Shown piece after piece: positions 22,968 to 32,319 of a DNA stretch of 64,000 nt; position 1 is the first letter of the stretch, and each line of letters begins with the position of its first letter. A program made the translations under genes and the position numbers. Under the pieces are notes generated by a model, which had not been told where the DNA came from, did not search any database, and saw only the letters and a program-made list of their open reading frames with translations. Source of the stretch: DATAOG01 sp963782885 (GTDB lineage: Bacteria > Pseudomonadota > Alphaproteobacteria > Geminicoccales > Geminicoccaceae); contig CAWALL010000015.1 in assembly GCA_963782885.1 (NCBI GenBank), positions 186,001 through 250,000 of the forward strand. The letters run 5' to 3'.

Positions 22968-24056
22968 TCAGACCCGCCCGAGCGCGTCGGCGCGCATCTG
23001 CAGCATCGGCAGGCCGAACCACTGGCTGTAGCGGTTGGCCTGCTGCAGGAACGGAATGTAGGACGCATGGATCTTCCGGGTCAGCGGGGTCTTGGCGCCG
23101 AGCTCGTCCAGCACCTCGAGGCTGGTCCGGCCGAGCGCCGCGGCGACGTCGTCCGGGAACAGCCGCAGCTCGACGCCGTGCTCGCGGACCAGCGGCTCCA
23201 GGGAAACGACGTTGTGGAACTGGTAATCGGCGCGATACTGCATGGCGCTCGCCATCGTCGCCGCCTCGACCACCGCCTTCAGATCGTCCGGCAGTTTGTC
23301 CCAGGCCGCCCGGTTGATCAGCAGCTCGGCGGTCGGGCCGATCTCGTGCCAGCCCGGCTGATAATAGTATTTGGCGACCCGGAACAGCCCGAAGGTCTGA
23401 TCGTTCCAGGGCCCGATGAACTCGGCGGCGTCGACCGTGCCGGCGGCCATCGCCGGGAACACCTCGGAGGGCGGGGTCACGACCGTGGTCGCACCGAGCC
23501 GCCGCATCACCTCGCCGCCCAGCCCCGCGATCCGGAACTTCAGGCCCTTGAGATCGGCCAGGCTCCTGATCTCCTTGCGGAACCAGCCGCCCGCCGAGGT
23601 CCCGCTCGAGCCCGCGAACAGGGGCTTGATCCCGAACTCGGCCATGGCCTCCTCCCAGAGGCCGAGGCCGCCGCCGAAATACAGCCAGCCGGCGATCTCG
23701 CTCGCGGTCAGGCCGTAGGGGATCGAGCCGAAGTAGTTCAGCGCCTCGGACTTGCCGATCCAGAAAAAGGACGCCGAATGGGACAGCTCGGCGACCCCCT
23801 GCTGGACCGCATCCAGCGCCTCGAATGGTGGCACCAGCTCGCCCGCGGCGAACAGCTCGACGGTCAGGCGGCCGTTGCTGATGGCGCCGATCCGGTCGGC
23901 GAGTCGCTGGGCGTTGACCCCGACGCCAGGCGCATTCTTGGGCCAGGTGGTGACCATGCGCCAGCGGATCTGCTGTTGGGCGATGGCGGGCGCCGCCAGC
24001 GCGCTCGCCCCGAGGGCGGCGCCGCCGGCAAGGATGGCGCGACGATCGACGGTCAT
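22968..24056 (-). CDS. TRAP transporter substrate-binding protein (TakP-like)
   Basis: 362 residues. The N-terminus MTVDRRAILAGGAALGASALAAPAIAQ is a signal peptide with twin-arginine character. The mature protein has the DctP/TakP pattern: WRMVTTWPKNAPG, DRIGAISNGRLTVELFAAGELVPPFEALDAVQQGVAELSHS, GGWFRKEIRSLADLKGLKFRI with the conserved Arg, and DAAEFIGPWNDQ. TakP-type proteins bind 2-oxoacids. No DctQ or DctM membrane genes are adjacent, so the permease must lie elsewhere. It is divergent from the thiM riboswitch. Confidence 0.88.
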   Translation of the reverse strand: MTVDRRAILAGGAALGASALAAPAIAQQQIRWRMVTTWPKNAPGVGVNAQRLADRIGAISNGRLTVELFAAGELVPPFEALDAVQQGVAELSHSASFFWIGKSEALNYFGSIPYGLTASEIAGWLYFGGGLGLWEEAMAEFGIKPLFAGSSGTSAGGWFRKEIRSLADLKGLKFRIAGLGGEVMRRLGATTVVTPPSEVFPAMAAGTVDAAEFIGPWNDQTFGLFRVAKYYYQPGWHEIGPTAELLINRAAWDKLPDDLKAVVEAATMASAMQYRADYQFHNVVSLEPLVREHGVELRLFPDDVAAALGRTSLEVLDELGAKTPLTRKIHASYIPFLQQANRYSQWFGLPMLQMRADALGRV

Positions 24057-24144
24057 GGATCTCCCTCCGCTGCTCGGCCGCTCGTGCGCGGCCGTTCGTG
24101 ACCAGCCGTTGACACCCGGCCGCTGAAAGCTCACTTTCAACGGC

Positions 24145-24235
24145 GTCGTATCATGCCGGGGTGCCCCTAGCGGGGGCTGAGAGCACACCCGTCGAACCTG
24201 ATCTGGGTCATGCCAGCGAAGGGAGCCGATACGGC
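24145..24235 (+). promoter_or_regulatory. TPP riboswitch (THI element) upstream of thiM
   Basis: Hallmark pieces occur in order: GGGGTGCCC, GGGCTGAGAG, ACCC, GAACCTGATCTGGGT, ATGCCAGCGAAGGGA. P1 is GTCGTATC (24145-24152) with GATACGGC (24228-24235). A TTGACA box lies at 24109-24114 and could drive it, though the -10 (CACTTT) is poor. It controls thiM-thiE-thiD. A translational switch can be drawn (see findings). Confidence 0.95.
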
Positions 24236-24293
24236 CGCCAAGCCCTTCCCCAAGTGCTGCAAGCGGCGGTCGGCTCCCGAGGGAGCGTCGTCG

Positions 24294-25091
24294 ATGGATC
24301 ATGCTGCCGCAAGTTGGACGAGGCTGCAAGCGCTCCGCCAGGGGACACCCCTCGTCCACAACATCACCAACTTCGTCTCCATGGAGGTCGTGGCCAACTG
24401 CCTGCTGGCGCTTGGCGCCGCGCCGGCGATGGTCCACGCCGAGGCCGAGGTCGAGGACTTCGTCCAGATCGCGAGCGCGCTCGTGGTCAACATCGGCACC
24501 CTGTCGCCGACTTGGGTCGCGGCGATGGAACGGGCGGCGTTGCGCGCCCGCGCGCTGGGCAAGCCCTGGGTGCTCGACCCGGTCGGCTGTGGCGCCACGC
24601 CCTATCGGACCCGCACCGCCGCCAAGCTGGTCGAGCTGCAGCCGAACGTGATCCGCGGCAACGCCTCGGAGCTGCTGGCGCTGGCCGGCGCCGCCCGCGG
24701 GCCGACCCGGGGCGTCGACAGCACCCACAGCTCCGAGGAGGCGGTAGACGCGGCCGCCGATCTCGCCCGGCGCTGGGGCACCGTGGTCGCGGTCACCGGG
24801 GCTGTGGATCAGATCACCGACGGTGAGCGTTGGCTGCGCGTGAGCAACGGCGATCCGCGAATGACCAAGGTGACGGCGCTCGGCTGCGCGGCAAGCGCCG
24901 TCATCGGCGCGTTCCTCGCGGTCGAGCCCGATCCGCTGCTGGCAGCGGCCACGGGTCTCGCGGTCTTCGGCCTCGCGGGCGAGCGCGCCGCGGCCGAGAC
25001 CCCCGGCCCCGGCAGCTTGCGGGTCCGGATCGTGGACCAGCTCGCCCTGCTCGACGAGGCCACCTTGCGCGCGGGCGTGCGGATCGCATGA
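24294..25091 (+). CDS. thiM: Hydroxyethylthiazole kinase
   Basis: 265 residues. The family signature PLVHNITNFVSMEVVANCLLALGAAPAM lies near the N-terminus. VVNIGTLSP, DPVGCGATPYRT, VIRGNASEL and VTALGCAASAVIGAF with the catalytic Cys follow. ThiM phosphorylates 5-(2-hydroxyethyl)-4-methylthiazole for thiamine salvage. The ATG at 24294 follows GAGGGAG. It overlaps thiE by 4 bp and is under the TPP riboswitch. An ATG at 24210 lies inside the aptamer and is not used. Confidence 0.95.
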   Translation: MDHAAASWTRLQALRQGTPLVHNITNFVSMEVVANCLLALGAAPAMVHAEAEVEDFVQIASALVVNIGTLSPTWVAAMERAALRARALGKPWVLDPVGCGATPYRTRTAAKLVELQPNVIRGNASELLALAGAARGPTRGVDSTHSSEEAVDAAADLARRWGTVVAVTGAVDQITDGERWLRVSNGDPRMTKVTALGCAASAVIGAFLAVEPDPLLAAATGLAVFGLAGERAAAETPGPGSLRVRIVDQLALLDEATLRAGVRIA

Positions 25092-25740
25092 GCCGGCGCG
25101 GCGCCTTCGACCCAACTCTCTACCTGGTGACCGACCCCGAGCTCGCTCGAGGACGGCCTCTCGTGGAGGTCGTGGCGGCCGCGGTCCAGGGCGGCGTGAC
25201 GCTCGTGCAGCTGCGCGACCAGTCGGCCGGGGGCCGTGCGCTACTGGAAGAGGCGCGGGCCTTGAAAGCCCTGCTCGAGCCGCTCGGCGTGCCGCTGATC
25301 GTCAACGACCGGGTCGACGTCGCGGTCGCGGCCGGTGCTGCCGGCTGCCACGTCGGCCAGAGCGACCTCCCGGCCGGCGCGGCGCGCGCCCTGCTCGGCC
25401 GGGACGCGATCCTCGGCGTCTCGCTCGATGCGGTCGATCAGATCGGGGCGGTCGAACCGGAGATCGTCGACTACGTCGCCCACGGGCCGTTCGCGGCGAC
25501 CGCCACCAAGCCCGACGCCGGCGGGCCGGTCGGCGCCGCCGGTCTGGCCGCCGTGCGCGCCCGGACCGAGCTGCCGCTGGTCGCGATCGGCGGCATCGAC
25601 GCTGATAACGCGGGCGAAGCCGTGCGCGCCGGGGCCCATGGCATCGCGGTCGTGAGCGCGATCGTGGCCGCGGCCGATCCTAAGAGGGCGAGCCGGGCGC
25701 TGCTGCGCGCGATCGAGACGGCCCGCCAGGAGCACCGCCG

Positions 25741-25744
<4 letters not shown>
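25088..25744 (+). CDS. thiE: Thiamine-phosphate synthase
   Basis: 218 residues, TIM barrel. LYLVTDPELARGR, GGVTLVQLRDQSAGGRAL, VPLIVNDRVDVAVAAGAAGCHVGQSDL and the phosphate site VDYVAHGPFAATATKPDAGG followed by VAIGGIDADNAGEAVRAGAHGIAVVSAI are all typical. It joins hydroxymethylpyrimidine diphosphate with thiazole phosphate. It overlaps thiM (ATGA) and thiD (ATGA), so the three genes are translationally coupled. Confidence 0.95.
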
Positions 25745-26563
<819 letters not shown>

Positions 26564-26577
<14 letters not shown>

Positions 26578-26929
26578 TCGTGCCGACCATTTTCGGGTGC
26601 AACGCACAGAAATACCGATAGCTGCCCGCTTTCTGGAATGTGAAAGAAAAACTGTCGTCGGTGTCGAGCGCGTGCGATTTGAACGCGCCGTCGGCGCTGG
26701 TGACCGTGTGCGGTATGTCGTCGTGATTGGTCCAGACCACGGTCGTCCCGGGGGCCACTGACACCTCGGCCGGCGCGAAGGTGAAGTTCTCGATGTCGAC
26801 CGTGACCGTCCCGGCCGCGGAGGCGGTGCGCACCAGGGGAAGCATAGCGAGCATGGTCCCGGCGGTGAGCGCGGCGTGCAGCACCATTCGGCGAGCGAGC
26901 GGCCGCAGGGTGGCAATTGCTTCGGACAT
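26564..26929 (-). CDS. Secreted cupredoxin (amicyanin/pseudoazurin-like)
   Basis: 121 residues. The signal peptide runs to about residue 39 (LPLVRTASAAG). The type-1 copper ligands are all present: H74 in DIPHTVTS, C108, H111 and M114 in FCALHPKMVGTI. The protein is short, like amicyanins, and should be a periplasmic electron carrier or copper-binding protein. It lies 63 bp downstream of the metallophosphoesterase gene on the same strand, probably one operon, opposite to the ECF sigma operon. I expect it to belong to that sigma factor's regulon. Confidence 0.88.
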
Positions 26930-26992
26930 GCGAGGCTCCTTCGGAGGCCGCGCGCGGCGGCCTCCTTGCTGGACTTTGTGAGAAAAGAGCGA

Positions 26993-27958
26993 TCAGGCGG
27001 ACGGCTGGTCGAGCGGGTGATCGACCACGGCGAGCCGGCCCTGGCCGGGCACGAAGCTCACATCCGTGATGCCGAGCAGATGGCGGAGCTGATCGGCCGG
27101 CACCTTGAGCGGGCCCGGACCCTTCGCGGTGCCGGGGGCCGGCTGCGGGAACGCGGTCGACATCGCGGTATGGAAGGCGATGTGGCCTTCGACCTTCTGC
27201 ATCACCTGATGGATGTGGCCGTTCAGAACCGTGACCGAGCCGAACCGCTTCAGATAGCCGAGCGCGCGCGCCGCATCGGAGGTGCCCCAGCCCCAGTCCG
27301 GATAAACGCTCCACAAGGGAATGTGCGCGAACACCACGATCGGCGTGCTGGCGGACAGATGCGCGACGTCGGCCTCCAGCCATTCGAGCTGCTCATCGCC
27401 CAGATTGCCGAGTCCCCCGGCCTTGAGGTTGACGACGTTGACCAGGCCGATGAAGTGCACCCCGTTCTGATCGAAGCTGTGCCAGCCTTGACCCTGAGTG
27501 CCCTGGCCGTAGTGGTTCAGAAAACTCCTGCCGTCATCCTCGAGCACGTCGTGCTCGCCCGGAACGTAGTGGATCCGCTCGGTCCTGATGCCCTTCAGGA
27601 CCTCGGCCGTAAGGTCGAACTCATCGGGCTTGGAGAGGTGGGTGACGTCGCCCGTGTGCAGCACGAAGGCCGGACGCACGGGCATCCGGTTGATCCGCTC
27701 GACCGCTTGGCGCAGGGTGGCGGTGACGTCGGGGTTGGCCTCCTTGGCGAAGCCGATGTGGCTGTCGCTGATCTGGAGGAAGCTGAGGCTCGAGCTCGCG
27801 GCCGCATCGGCGGCCTCGGCGGTCTCGATCCGGAACGATCGGGGCACGCCGCCCGCGAACGTCCAGAGCACGCCGCTGCCCGCCCAGAGCATGCATTTCA
27901 GGAGGCTCCGGCGGCCAACCCGCTCATCCTGCTGTTCGATCTCGGTCTCGTTCGACAT
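26993..27958 (-). CDS. Secreted metallophosphoesterase (Tat signal)
   Basis: 321 residues. The N-terminus GRRSLLKCMLWAGSG is a twin-arginine signal, so the folded, metal-loaded protein is exported. Calcineurin-type motifs occur in order: SFLQISDSHIG (D-x-H), VLHTGDVTHLSK (GD-x), YVPGEHDVLED (GEHD instead of GNHD), PIVVFAHIPLW (H) and VTVLNGHIHQVMQ (GHxH). The substrate is unknown. It is followed by the cupredoxin gene and faces an ECF sigma/anti-sigma pair, a combination I recall from other Alphaproteobacteria. Confidence 0.88.
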   Translation of the reverse strand: MSNETEIEQQDERVGRRSLLKCMLWAGSGVLWTFAGGVPRSFRIETAEAADAAASSSLSFLQISDSHIGFAKEANPDVTATLRQAVERINRMPVRPAFVLHTGDVTHLSKPDEFDLTAEVLKGIRTERIHYVPGEHDVLEDDGRSFLNHYGQGTQGQGWHSFDQNGVHFIGLVNVVNLKAGGLGNLGDEQLEWLEADVAHLSASTPIVVFAHIPLWSVYPDWGWGTSDAARALGYLKRFGSVTVLNGHIHQVMQKVEGHIAFHTAMSTAFPQPAPGTAKGPGPLKVPADQLRHLLGITDVSFVPGQGRLAVVDHPLDQPSA

Positions 27959-28017
27959 CTTCCGGCTCCAGTTTTGGAGGTGATTGACCCCCGGCCATAC
28001 CGGCGCATGGTCGCGTT

Positions 28018-28119
28018 TATTCCCGCTCCGGAAGAGGGCGTGCGGCCCAAGCTTGTCCGCCGCCTAAGGGCGGCGCATTCTGCCCGGCGGCGGGAATAGA
28101 GGATCCGTCCGCCGAGTCT
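28018..28119. promoter_or_regulatory. Bidirectional ECF-type promoter region
   Basis: GGGAATA occurs on the plus strand (28092-28098), with GAGTCT exactly 15 bp later (28114-28119). It occurs again on the minus strand (28024-28018), with CGGTAT 15 bp later (28002-27997). The two elements point outwards to the sigma gene and to the phosphoesterase gene. GGAA-type -35 boxes with GT-containing -10 boxes are typical for ECF sigma factors, so autoregulation and shared control are likely. Confidence 0.6.
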
Positions 28120-28163
28120 GACCAAGGCGGCGTCGCCACCGCGCCACGATTCGGGCTGCCTGC

Positions 28164-28718
28164 TTGATCGACCCCGAGACCCTGCGTGCCTTCGAGGCGA
28201 CGGTGCTGCCGCATCTCGATGCCGCCTACAACCTGGCGCGCTGGCTGACGCGCAGCCCCGACGACGCCGAGGACGTGGTCCAGGAGGCCTGTCTGCGCGC
28301 GCTTCGCTACTACCGAAGCTTCCACGGCGAGAGCGCCCGCACCTGGCTTTTGACCATCGTCCGCAACACCTGCTTCACGTGGTTCAGGAATAACCGCGGC
28401 CGCCAGGAGGTCCCGCTGTTCGACGACGATCACGTCGACGAGGCTGAGGACGGCGACGCTGTCGCCGGCGGCAGCGCCGGCAACGACCCGGAGACGATCG
28501 CGATCCGGAGCGCCGACCGTGCCCTGCTCAACCGGCTGATCGCCGAGCTGCCGCTGCCGTTCCGCGAGGTGCTGGTGCTGCGCGAGCTGGAGGATCTGTC
28601 CTACAAGGAGATTGCCGAGGTGGCGGCGGTGCCGGTCGGCACGGTGATGTCGCGGCTCTCCCGCGCGCGCCGCCTGCTGCAGCACGCTTACGCCGCGCAT
28701 GTGACGAAGGAGGGCTAG
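28164..28718 (+). CDS. ECF-family RNA polymerase sigma factor
   Basis: 184 residues. Region 2 is LDAAYNLARWLTRSPDDAEDVVQEACLRALRYYRSF. Region 4 is LPLPFREVLVLRELEDLSYKEIAEVAAVPVGTVMSRLSRARRLLQ. The linker is acidic. The start is TTG 28164. It is followed after 2 bp by a zinc-finger anti-sigma gene and is divergent from the phosphoesterase-cupredoxin operon. It probably responds to an envelope or redox/metal signal through that anti-sigma factor. Confidence 0.92.
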   Translation: MIDPETLRAFEATVLPHLDAAYNLARWLTRSPDDAEDVVQEACLRALRYYRSFHGESARTWLLTIVRNTCFTWFRNNRGRQEVPLFDDDHVDEAEDGDAVAGGSAGNDPETIAIRSADRALLNRLIAELPLPFREVLVLRELEDLSYKEIAEVAAVPVGTVMSRLSRARRLLQHAYAAHVTKEG

Positions 28719-28720
28719 AT

Positions 28721-29494
28721 TTGGACTGCGCCGAGACGCGCGGCTTGGTCGATCAGGCGATCGACGGCGAGCTCGATCCGGCCCGCCGGCAGGCGCTCGA
28801 CCGGCACCTGCAAAGCTGCGCCGGCTGCCGCGCGGCGCACGAGGCGCAAAGCGCGCTCAGCACGGCGGTACGCACATCCGCCGATCGCTTCACCGCCTCG
28901 GAGGCGCTGCGTTCGCGGGTCCGGACCGCGCTCGCCGAGGCGGCCGCGCCCGCGCCGGCCGGTCCGCGCTGGCCGCGCCGGTTCTGGACCTGGCTCGGTG
29001 CCGGCTCGGCCGCCGCCGGCGCCGCCATGCTGGCGGCCGGCATCGCCCTGTTTCTGGCCGTGCCGAGCGCCCAGGATCGCCTCGACCAGGAGCTGATCGC
29101 CGCCCATGTCCGCTCGCTGATGGCCGACCATCTGGCGGACGTCCAGTCGTCCGACCAGCATACGGTCAAGCCCTGGTTCAATGGCCGGCTCGACCTGTCG
29201 CCGCCGGTCGCGGACCTGGCGGCCGACGGCTACCCGCTGATCGGCGGCCGGCTCGACTACCTCGACCAGCGATCGGTCGCCGCCCTCGTCTACAAACACC
29301 ACCAGCACGTGATTAATCTGTTCGTCTGGCCGGAGCCCGGAGCCGGAGCATCGTTGCCGCGCCTGACCGAGCGCCAGGGCTACAACCTCCTGCACTGGAC
29401 CCGGCCGGGACTTGCCTTGTGGGCCGTCTCGGACCTCAACCCGACCGAACTCGAGGCCTTCCAGCGGCTGCTCGAGGCCAAATCCAGCGGTTGA
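28721..29494 (+). CDS. Membrane-bound zinc-finger anti-sigma factor
   Basis: 257 residues. The cytoplasmic N-terminus has the ZAS motif H29-x3-C33-x2-C36 (RHLQSCAGC). A single membrane helix lies near residues 90-115 (LGAGSAAAGAAMLAAGIALFLAV). The periplasmic C-terminal part contains HTVKPWFNGRLDLSPPVADLAADGYPLIGGRLDYLDQR and VAALVYKHHQHVINLFVWP, a pattern common to anti-sigma factors of this subgroup. It would hold the preceding sigma factor inactive until the periplasmic domain senses a signal. The start is TTG. Confidence 0.9.
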   Translation: MDCAETRGLVDQAIDGELDPARRQALDRHLQSCAGCRAAHEAQSALSTAVRTSADRFTASEALRSRVRTALAEAAAPAPAGPRWPRRFWTWLGAGSAAAGAAMLAAGIALFLAVPSAQDRLDQELIAAHVRSLMADHLADVQSSDQHTVKPWFNGRLDLSPPVADLAADGYPLIGGRLDYLDQRSVAALVYKHHQHVINLFVWPEPGAGASLPRLTERQGYNLLHWTRPGLALWAVSDLNPTELEAFQRLLEAKSSG

Positions 29495-29558
29495 GGAGCG
29501 GCCGTCGGGCTTGATCGGCCTGACCGACGATCAAGATCAGCTCGCGAGAGGAGACGCG

Positions 29559-30221
29559 ATGAGCTTCACCAAGGACGCCTGGGAGCGGATCGGACCGGTT
29601 TACGCCCAGATTCTCGACCTGCCGTTCAACCGCGAGCTCGCCGCCGGCACGCTGACGCGGGAGCGCTTCGTCTTCTATATGGTCCAGGATGCCCACTATC
29701 TGACCTGGTTCGGCCGCGCGCTCGCGGTCACCGCGGCGCGCGCTCCGGACGCCGAGGCGCTGATCCAGTTCGCCGGCAGCGCGCGCGAGGCGGTGGTCGT
29801 CGAACGCTCCCTGCACGAGGGCTTCTTCCGGAGGTTTGGCGTGTCCTCGGCCGAGGCCGCGGCGACCGAGCCGTCGCCGACCTGCGCCCACTACACCCAC
29901 TACCTGTTGGCGCTCGCCTACAACGCGCCCTACGAGGTCAGCGTGGCGGCGCTCCTGCCCTGTTTTTGGATCTACGGAGAGGTCGGCAGGCACCTGCTCG
30001 AGATCGCAGCACAGGGCAACCCCTACCAGGCCTGGATCGACACCTACGCCGACGAGGCGTTTGCCGAGGGCATCCGGAAGGTGATCCAGATCTGCGATCG
30101 GGTCGCCGCTGACGCGACGCCCGCCGTGCGCGTTCAGATGCTCGAGGCCTTCGTGCGCGCCACCAGGCTCGAGTGGATGTTCTGGGACAGCGCCTGGCGG
30201 CGCGAGGCGTGGCCGGTCTAG
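29559..30221 (+). CDS. tenA: TenA-family aminopyrimidine aminohydrolase
   Basis: 220 residues, all-helical. Active-site residues of class TenA are visible: D44 (VQDAHYL), Y112-115 region (AHYTHYLLALAY), the nucleophile C135 (LLPCFWIYGEVG) and E206 (RLEWMFWD). TenA hydrolyses aminopyrimidine thiamine breakdown products to hydroxymethylpyrimidine, which ThiD then uses. A good ribosome-binding site (GAGAGGAG) precedes ATG 29559. It lies after the anti-sigma gene on the same strand, 64 bp apart, so it could be cotranscribed with it. Its function links it to the thiM-thiE-thiD operon 3 kb away. Confidence 0.9.
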   Translation: MSFTKDAWERIGPVYAQILDLPFNRELAAGTLTRERFVFYMVQDAHYLTWFGRALAVTAARAPDAEALIQFAGSAREAVVVERSLHEGFFRRFGVSSAEAAATEPSPTCAHYTHYLLALAYNAPYEVSVAALLPCFWIYGEVGRHLLEIAAQGNPYQAWIDTYADEAFAEGIRKVIQICDRVAADATPAVRVQMLEAFVRATRLEWMFWDSAWRREAWPV

Positions 30222-30329
30222 CGGGTCGCGCTGCGGCCGTCTGACCCGGCCACCGGACGCGGCATTGCCTCCCCGGCCGGGCCCTTGCTATAGCCCGCGC
30301 GCGTTCACGATTGTAAACTGGAAGTCCTG

Positions 30330-31286
30330 ATGCAGGCCCTGCTCCGCCCAGCCCTCGACACGATGCTCAAGAGGCTCACGCGATTCGTCGTCCTGACGCC
30401 TCTGATCTTGCGGCCAATGGACGAGAGGATCCGGGCCGAGCGGCGGCTGCGCGGCCGCGAGCAGGCGAAGAAGATTGCCGCGGCCGACTGCGTGATCGTC
30501 TCGTTTGGCAAGAGCGGACGGACTTGGCTGCGAGTGATGCTCGCGCGCTTCTATCAACTCCGACATGGCCTCGCCGAGCGCCAGCTGCTCGCGTTCGACC
30601 ATCTGCATCTGTGCGATCCGGCGATCCCCAGGATCTTCTTCAGCCACGACAACTATCTCAAGGACTACACCGGCAACGCCGACAGCAAGGTCGACTACTA
30701 CGACCGGAAGGTCGTCCTGCTGGTCCGCCATCCGGCCGACGTCGCGGTCTCGCAGTATCACCAGTGGCGCCATCGCATGCGGCCGAACAAGAAGACGCTG
30801 AACGCCTATCCCGAGCACGGCGAGGCGGTCGGCATCGCCGAGTTCGTCACCGAGCGGCCGGCGGGCCTGCGCAAGGTGATCGACTTCATGAACGGCTGGG
30901 CGCGCGAGCTGCCCCGCCTGCCGAACCTCTTGATGGTCCGCTACGAGGACCTGCGCGCCCGGCCCGAGCCGACGCTCGCCGCGATCCTGGCGTTCATCGG
31001 CACTCCCGGGAGCGCCGATGAGGTCCACAACGCGGTCGCCTACGGCTCGTTCGAGAACATGCAGCGGATGGAGGCCAAGCGGAGCTTGTGGCTGAGCGGT
31101 CGCCTGCGGCCCCGGGACCGCAACAACCCTGAGTCTTTCAAGGTCCGGCGCGGCAAGGTCGGCGGCTGGCGGGATCACTTCAGCGCCGCCGAGATCGCCC
31201 GGATCGAGGCGCTGATCGCAACCGAACTCGACCCGGTGTTCGGCTACGACGAGGCCGACCCGCCCGCGCGCGCCGCCAACGCCTGA
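30330..31286 (+). CDS. Sulfotransferase-domain protein
   Basis: 318 residues. The 5'-phosphosulfate loop is VSFGKSGRTWLR (K61) and the 3'-phosphate site is VVLLVRHPADVAVSQYHQW, both diagnostic for PAPS-dependent sulfotransferases. A C-terminal RRGKVGGWRDHFS matches the RKGxxGDWKxxF-type motif of this fold. It probably transfers sulfate to a surface glycan or another small molecule. The next gene on the strand is a glycosyltransferase-like protein, which favours a polysaccharide or glycolipid target. Confidence 0.85.
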   Translation: MQALLRPALDTMLKRLTRFVVLTPLILRPMDERIRAERRLRGREQAKKIAAADCVIVSFGKSGRTWLRVMLARFYQLRHGLAERQLLAFDHLHLCDPAIPRIFFSHDNYLKDYTGNADSKVDYYDRKVVLLVRHPADVAVSQYHQWRHRMRPNKKTLNAYPEHGEAVGIAEFVTERPAGLRKVIDFMNGWARELPRLPNLLMVRYEDLRARPEPTLAAILAFIGTPGSADEVHNAVAYGSFENMQRMEAKRSLWLSGRLRPRDRNNPESFKVRRGKVGGWRDHFSAAEIARIEALIATELDPVFGYDEADPPARAANA

Positions 31287-31367
31287 GCCGGCGCCGGCTT
31301 GCCGGCCGGGCGTGCGGTCTGCTATGCAGCGCCGACGAACGGTTGCCTCAAGCGATGGACCAGACCC

Positions 31368-32258
31368 GTGAACCGATGCGTCTTCATCCATACCAACCAC
31401 CGGCAGATGGTCGGCGCGCTGGTCTCGCAGCACTCGATCCGGCGCAACAGCGCCCATAACGATCAGTTCGACGTCCGGATCATCGACACCAAGGACCACG
31501 CGTTCCTGCACGCGCGCGAGGGCCAGCTGTACCTGCGCGACGGCCGCAAGCAGCGCTGGCTGATCGAGGACCTGCAGTCGTTCACGCCGCTCCGCTTCAT
31601 GCCGCCCGAGCTGATGGGCTATCAGGGCCGGGCGATCGTGATCGACCCCGACGTGTTCGCGGTCGGCGACGTTTTCGAGCTCCTGAGCCGCGACATGCAG
31701 GGCAAGGCGCTGATGTGCCGCGCGCGCAAGGGGCCCAAGAGCCTCTCGAGCGCCGTGATGCTGCTCGACTGCGTCAAGCTGAAGCACTGGCGGACCGCCG
31801 AGCAGTTCGACGAGATGTTCGCGTTCAAGCGCGATTACATGGAGTGGATCGCGCTCAAGCTCGAGCCCGCCGAGACGATCGGCCTGTTCGAACCGGAGTG
31901 GAACGACTTCGACAACCTGACCGAGCGCACCAAGCTCCTGCACAACACCAAGCGCTGGAACCAGCCCTGGAAGACCGGGCTGCCGGTCGACTTCACGCCC
32001 GCGGACAAGACCCGCCGGTTCGCGCCGCTCGGCTGGTTCCGGCGCGCGCGCGAGAGCGTGCTCGGCCGCTACGCCATGCTCGGCGCCTACAAGCCGCACT
32101 GGGACCCGAACCAGGAGCGCTTTTTCTTCGGTCTGCTGCGGGAGTGCCTGGAGCAGGGGGTGATCTCGGAAGCCATGCTGCGCCAAGAGATGGCCCGCAA
32201 CCACGTCCGCCATGACGCCTTTGAGGTGATGGAACGCACCCCGCCGCTTGCCGCGTAG
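31368..32258 (+). CDS. Glycosyltransferase-like protein (DxD motif)
   Basis: 296 residues from GTG 31368. CVFIHTNHRQMVGALVSQHS is a nucleotide-sugar-fold start. The motif D93-P-D95 in IVIDPDVFAVGDVFELL looks like the metal-binding DxD of GT-A enzymes. Later blocks (SAVMLLDCVKLKHWR, LLHNTKRWNQPWKTGLPVDF) resemble GT8-type proteins, but I cannot name the family with certainty. It follows the sulfotransferase by 81 bp on the same strand. A role in decorating a surface glycan is inferred from that neighbour. Confidence 0.6.
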   Translation: MNRCVFIHTNHRQMVGALVSQHSIRRNSAHNDQFDVRIIDTKDHAFLHAREGQLYLRDGRKQRWLIEDLQSFTPLRFMPPELMGYQGRAIVIDPDVFAVGDVFELLSRDMQGKALMCRARKGPKSLSSAVMLLDCVKLKHWRTAEQFDEMFAFKRDYMEWIALKLEPAETIGLFEPEWNDFDNLTERTKLLHNTKRWNQPWKTGLPVDFTPADKTRRFAPLGWFRRARESVLGRYAMLGAYKPHWDPNQERFFFGLLRECLEQGVISEAMLRQEMARNHVRHDAFEVMERTPPLAA

Positions 32259-32319
32259 GGCGCTCCGTACCGGGCCCCGCACGGACGGGGTGACGCCAGA
32301 TGAGTTGCTGTCGTCGAAC

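Noticed and set aside
24210..24294. An earlier ATG start for thiM at 24210.
   Set aside because: That ATG is part of the conserved TPP aptamer (ATGCCAGCGAAGGGA); the ThiM family begins at the later ATG with its own ribosome-binding site.
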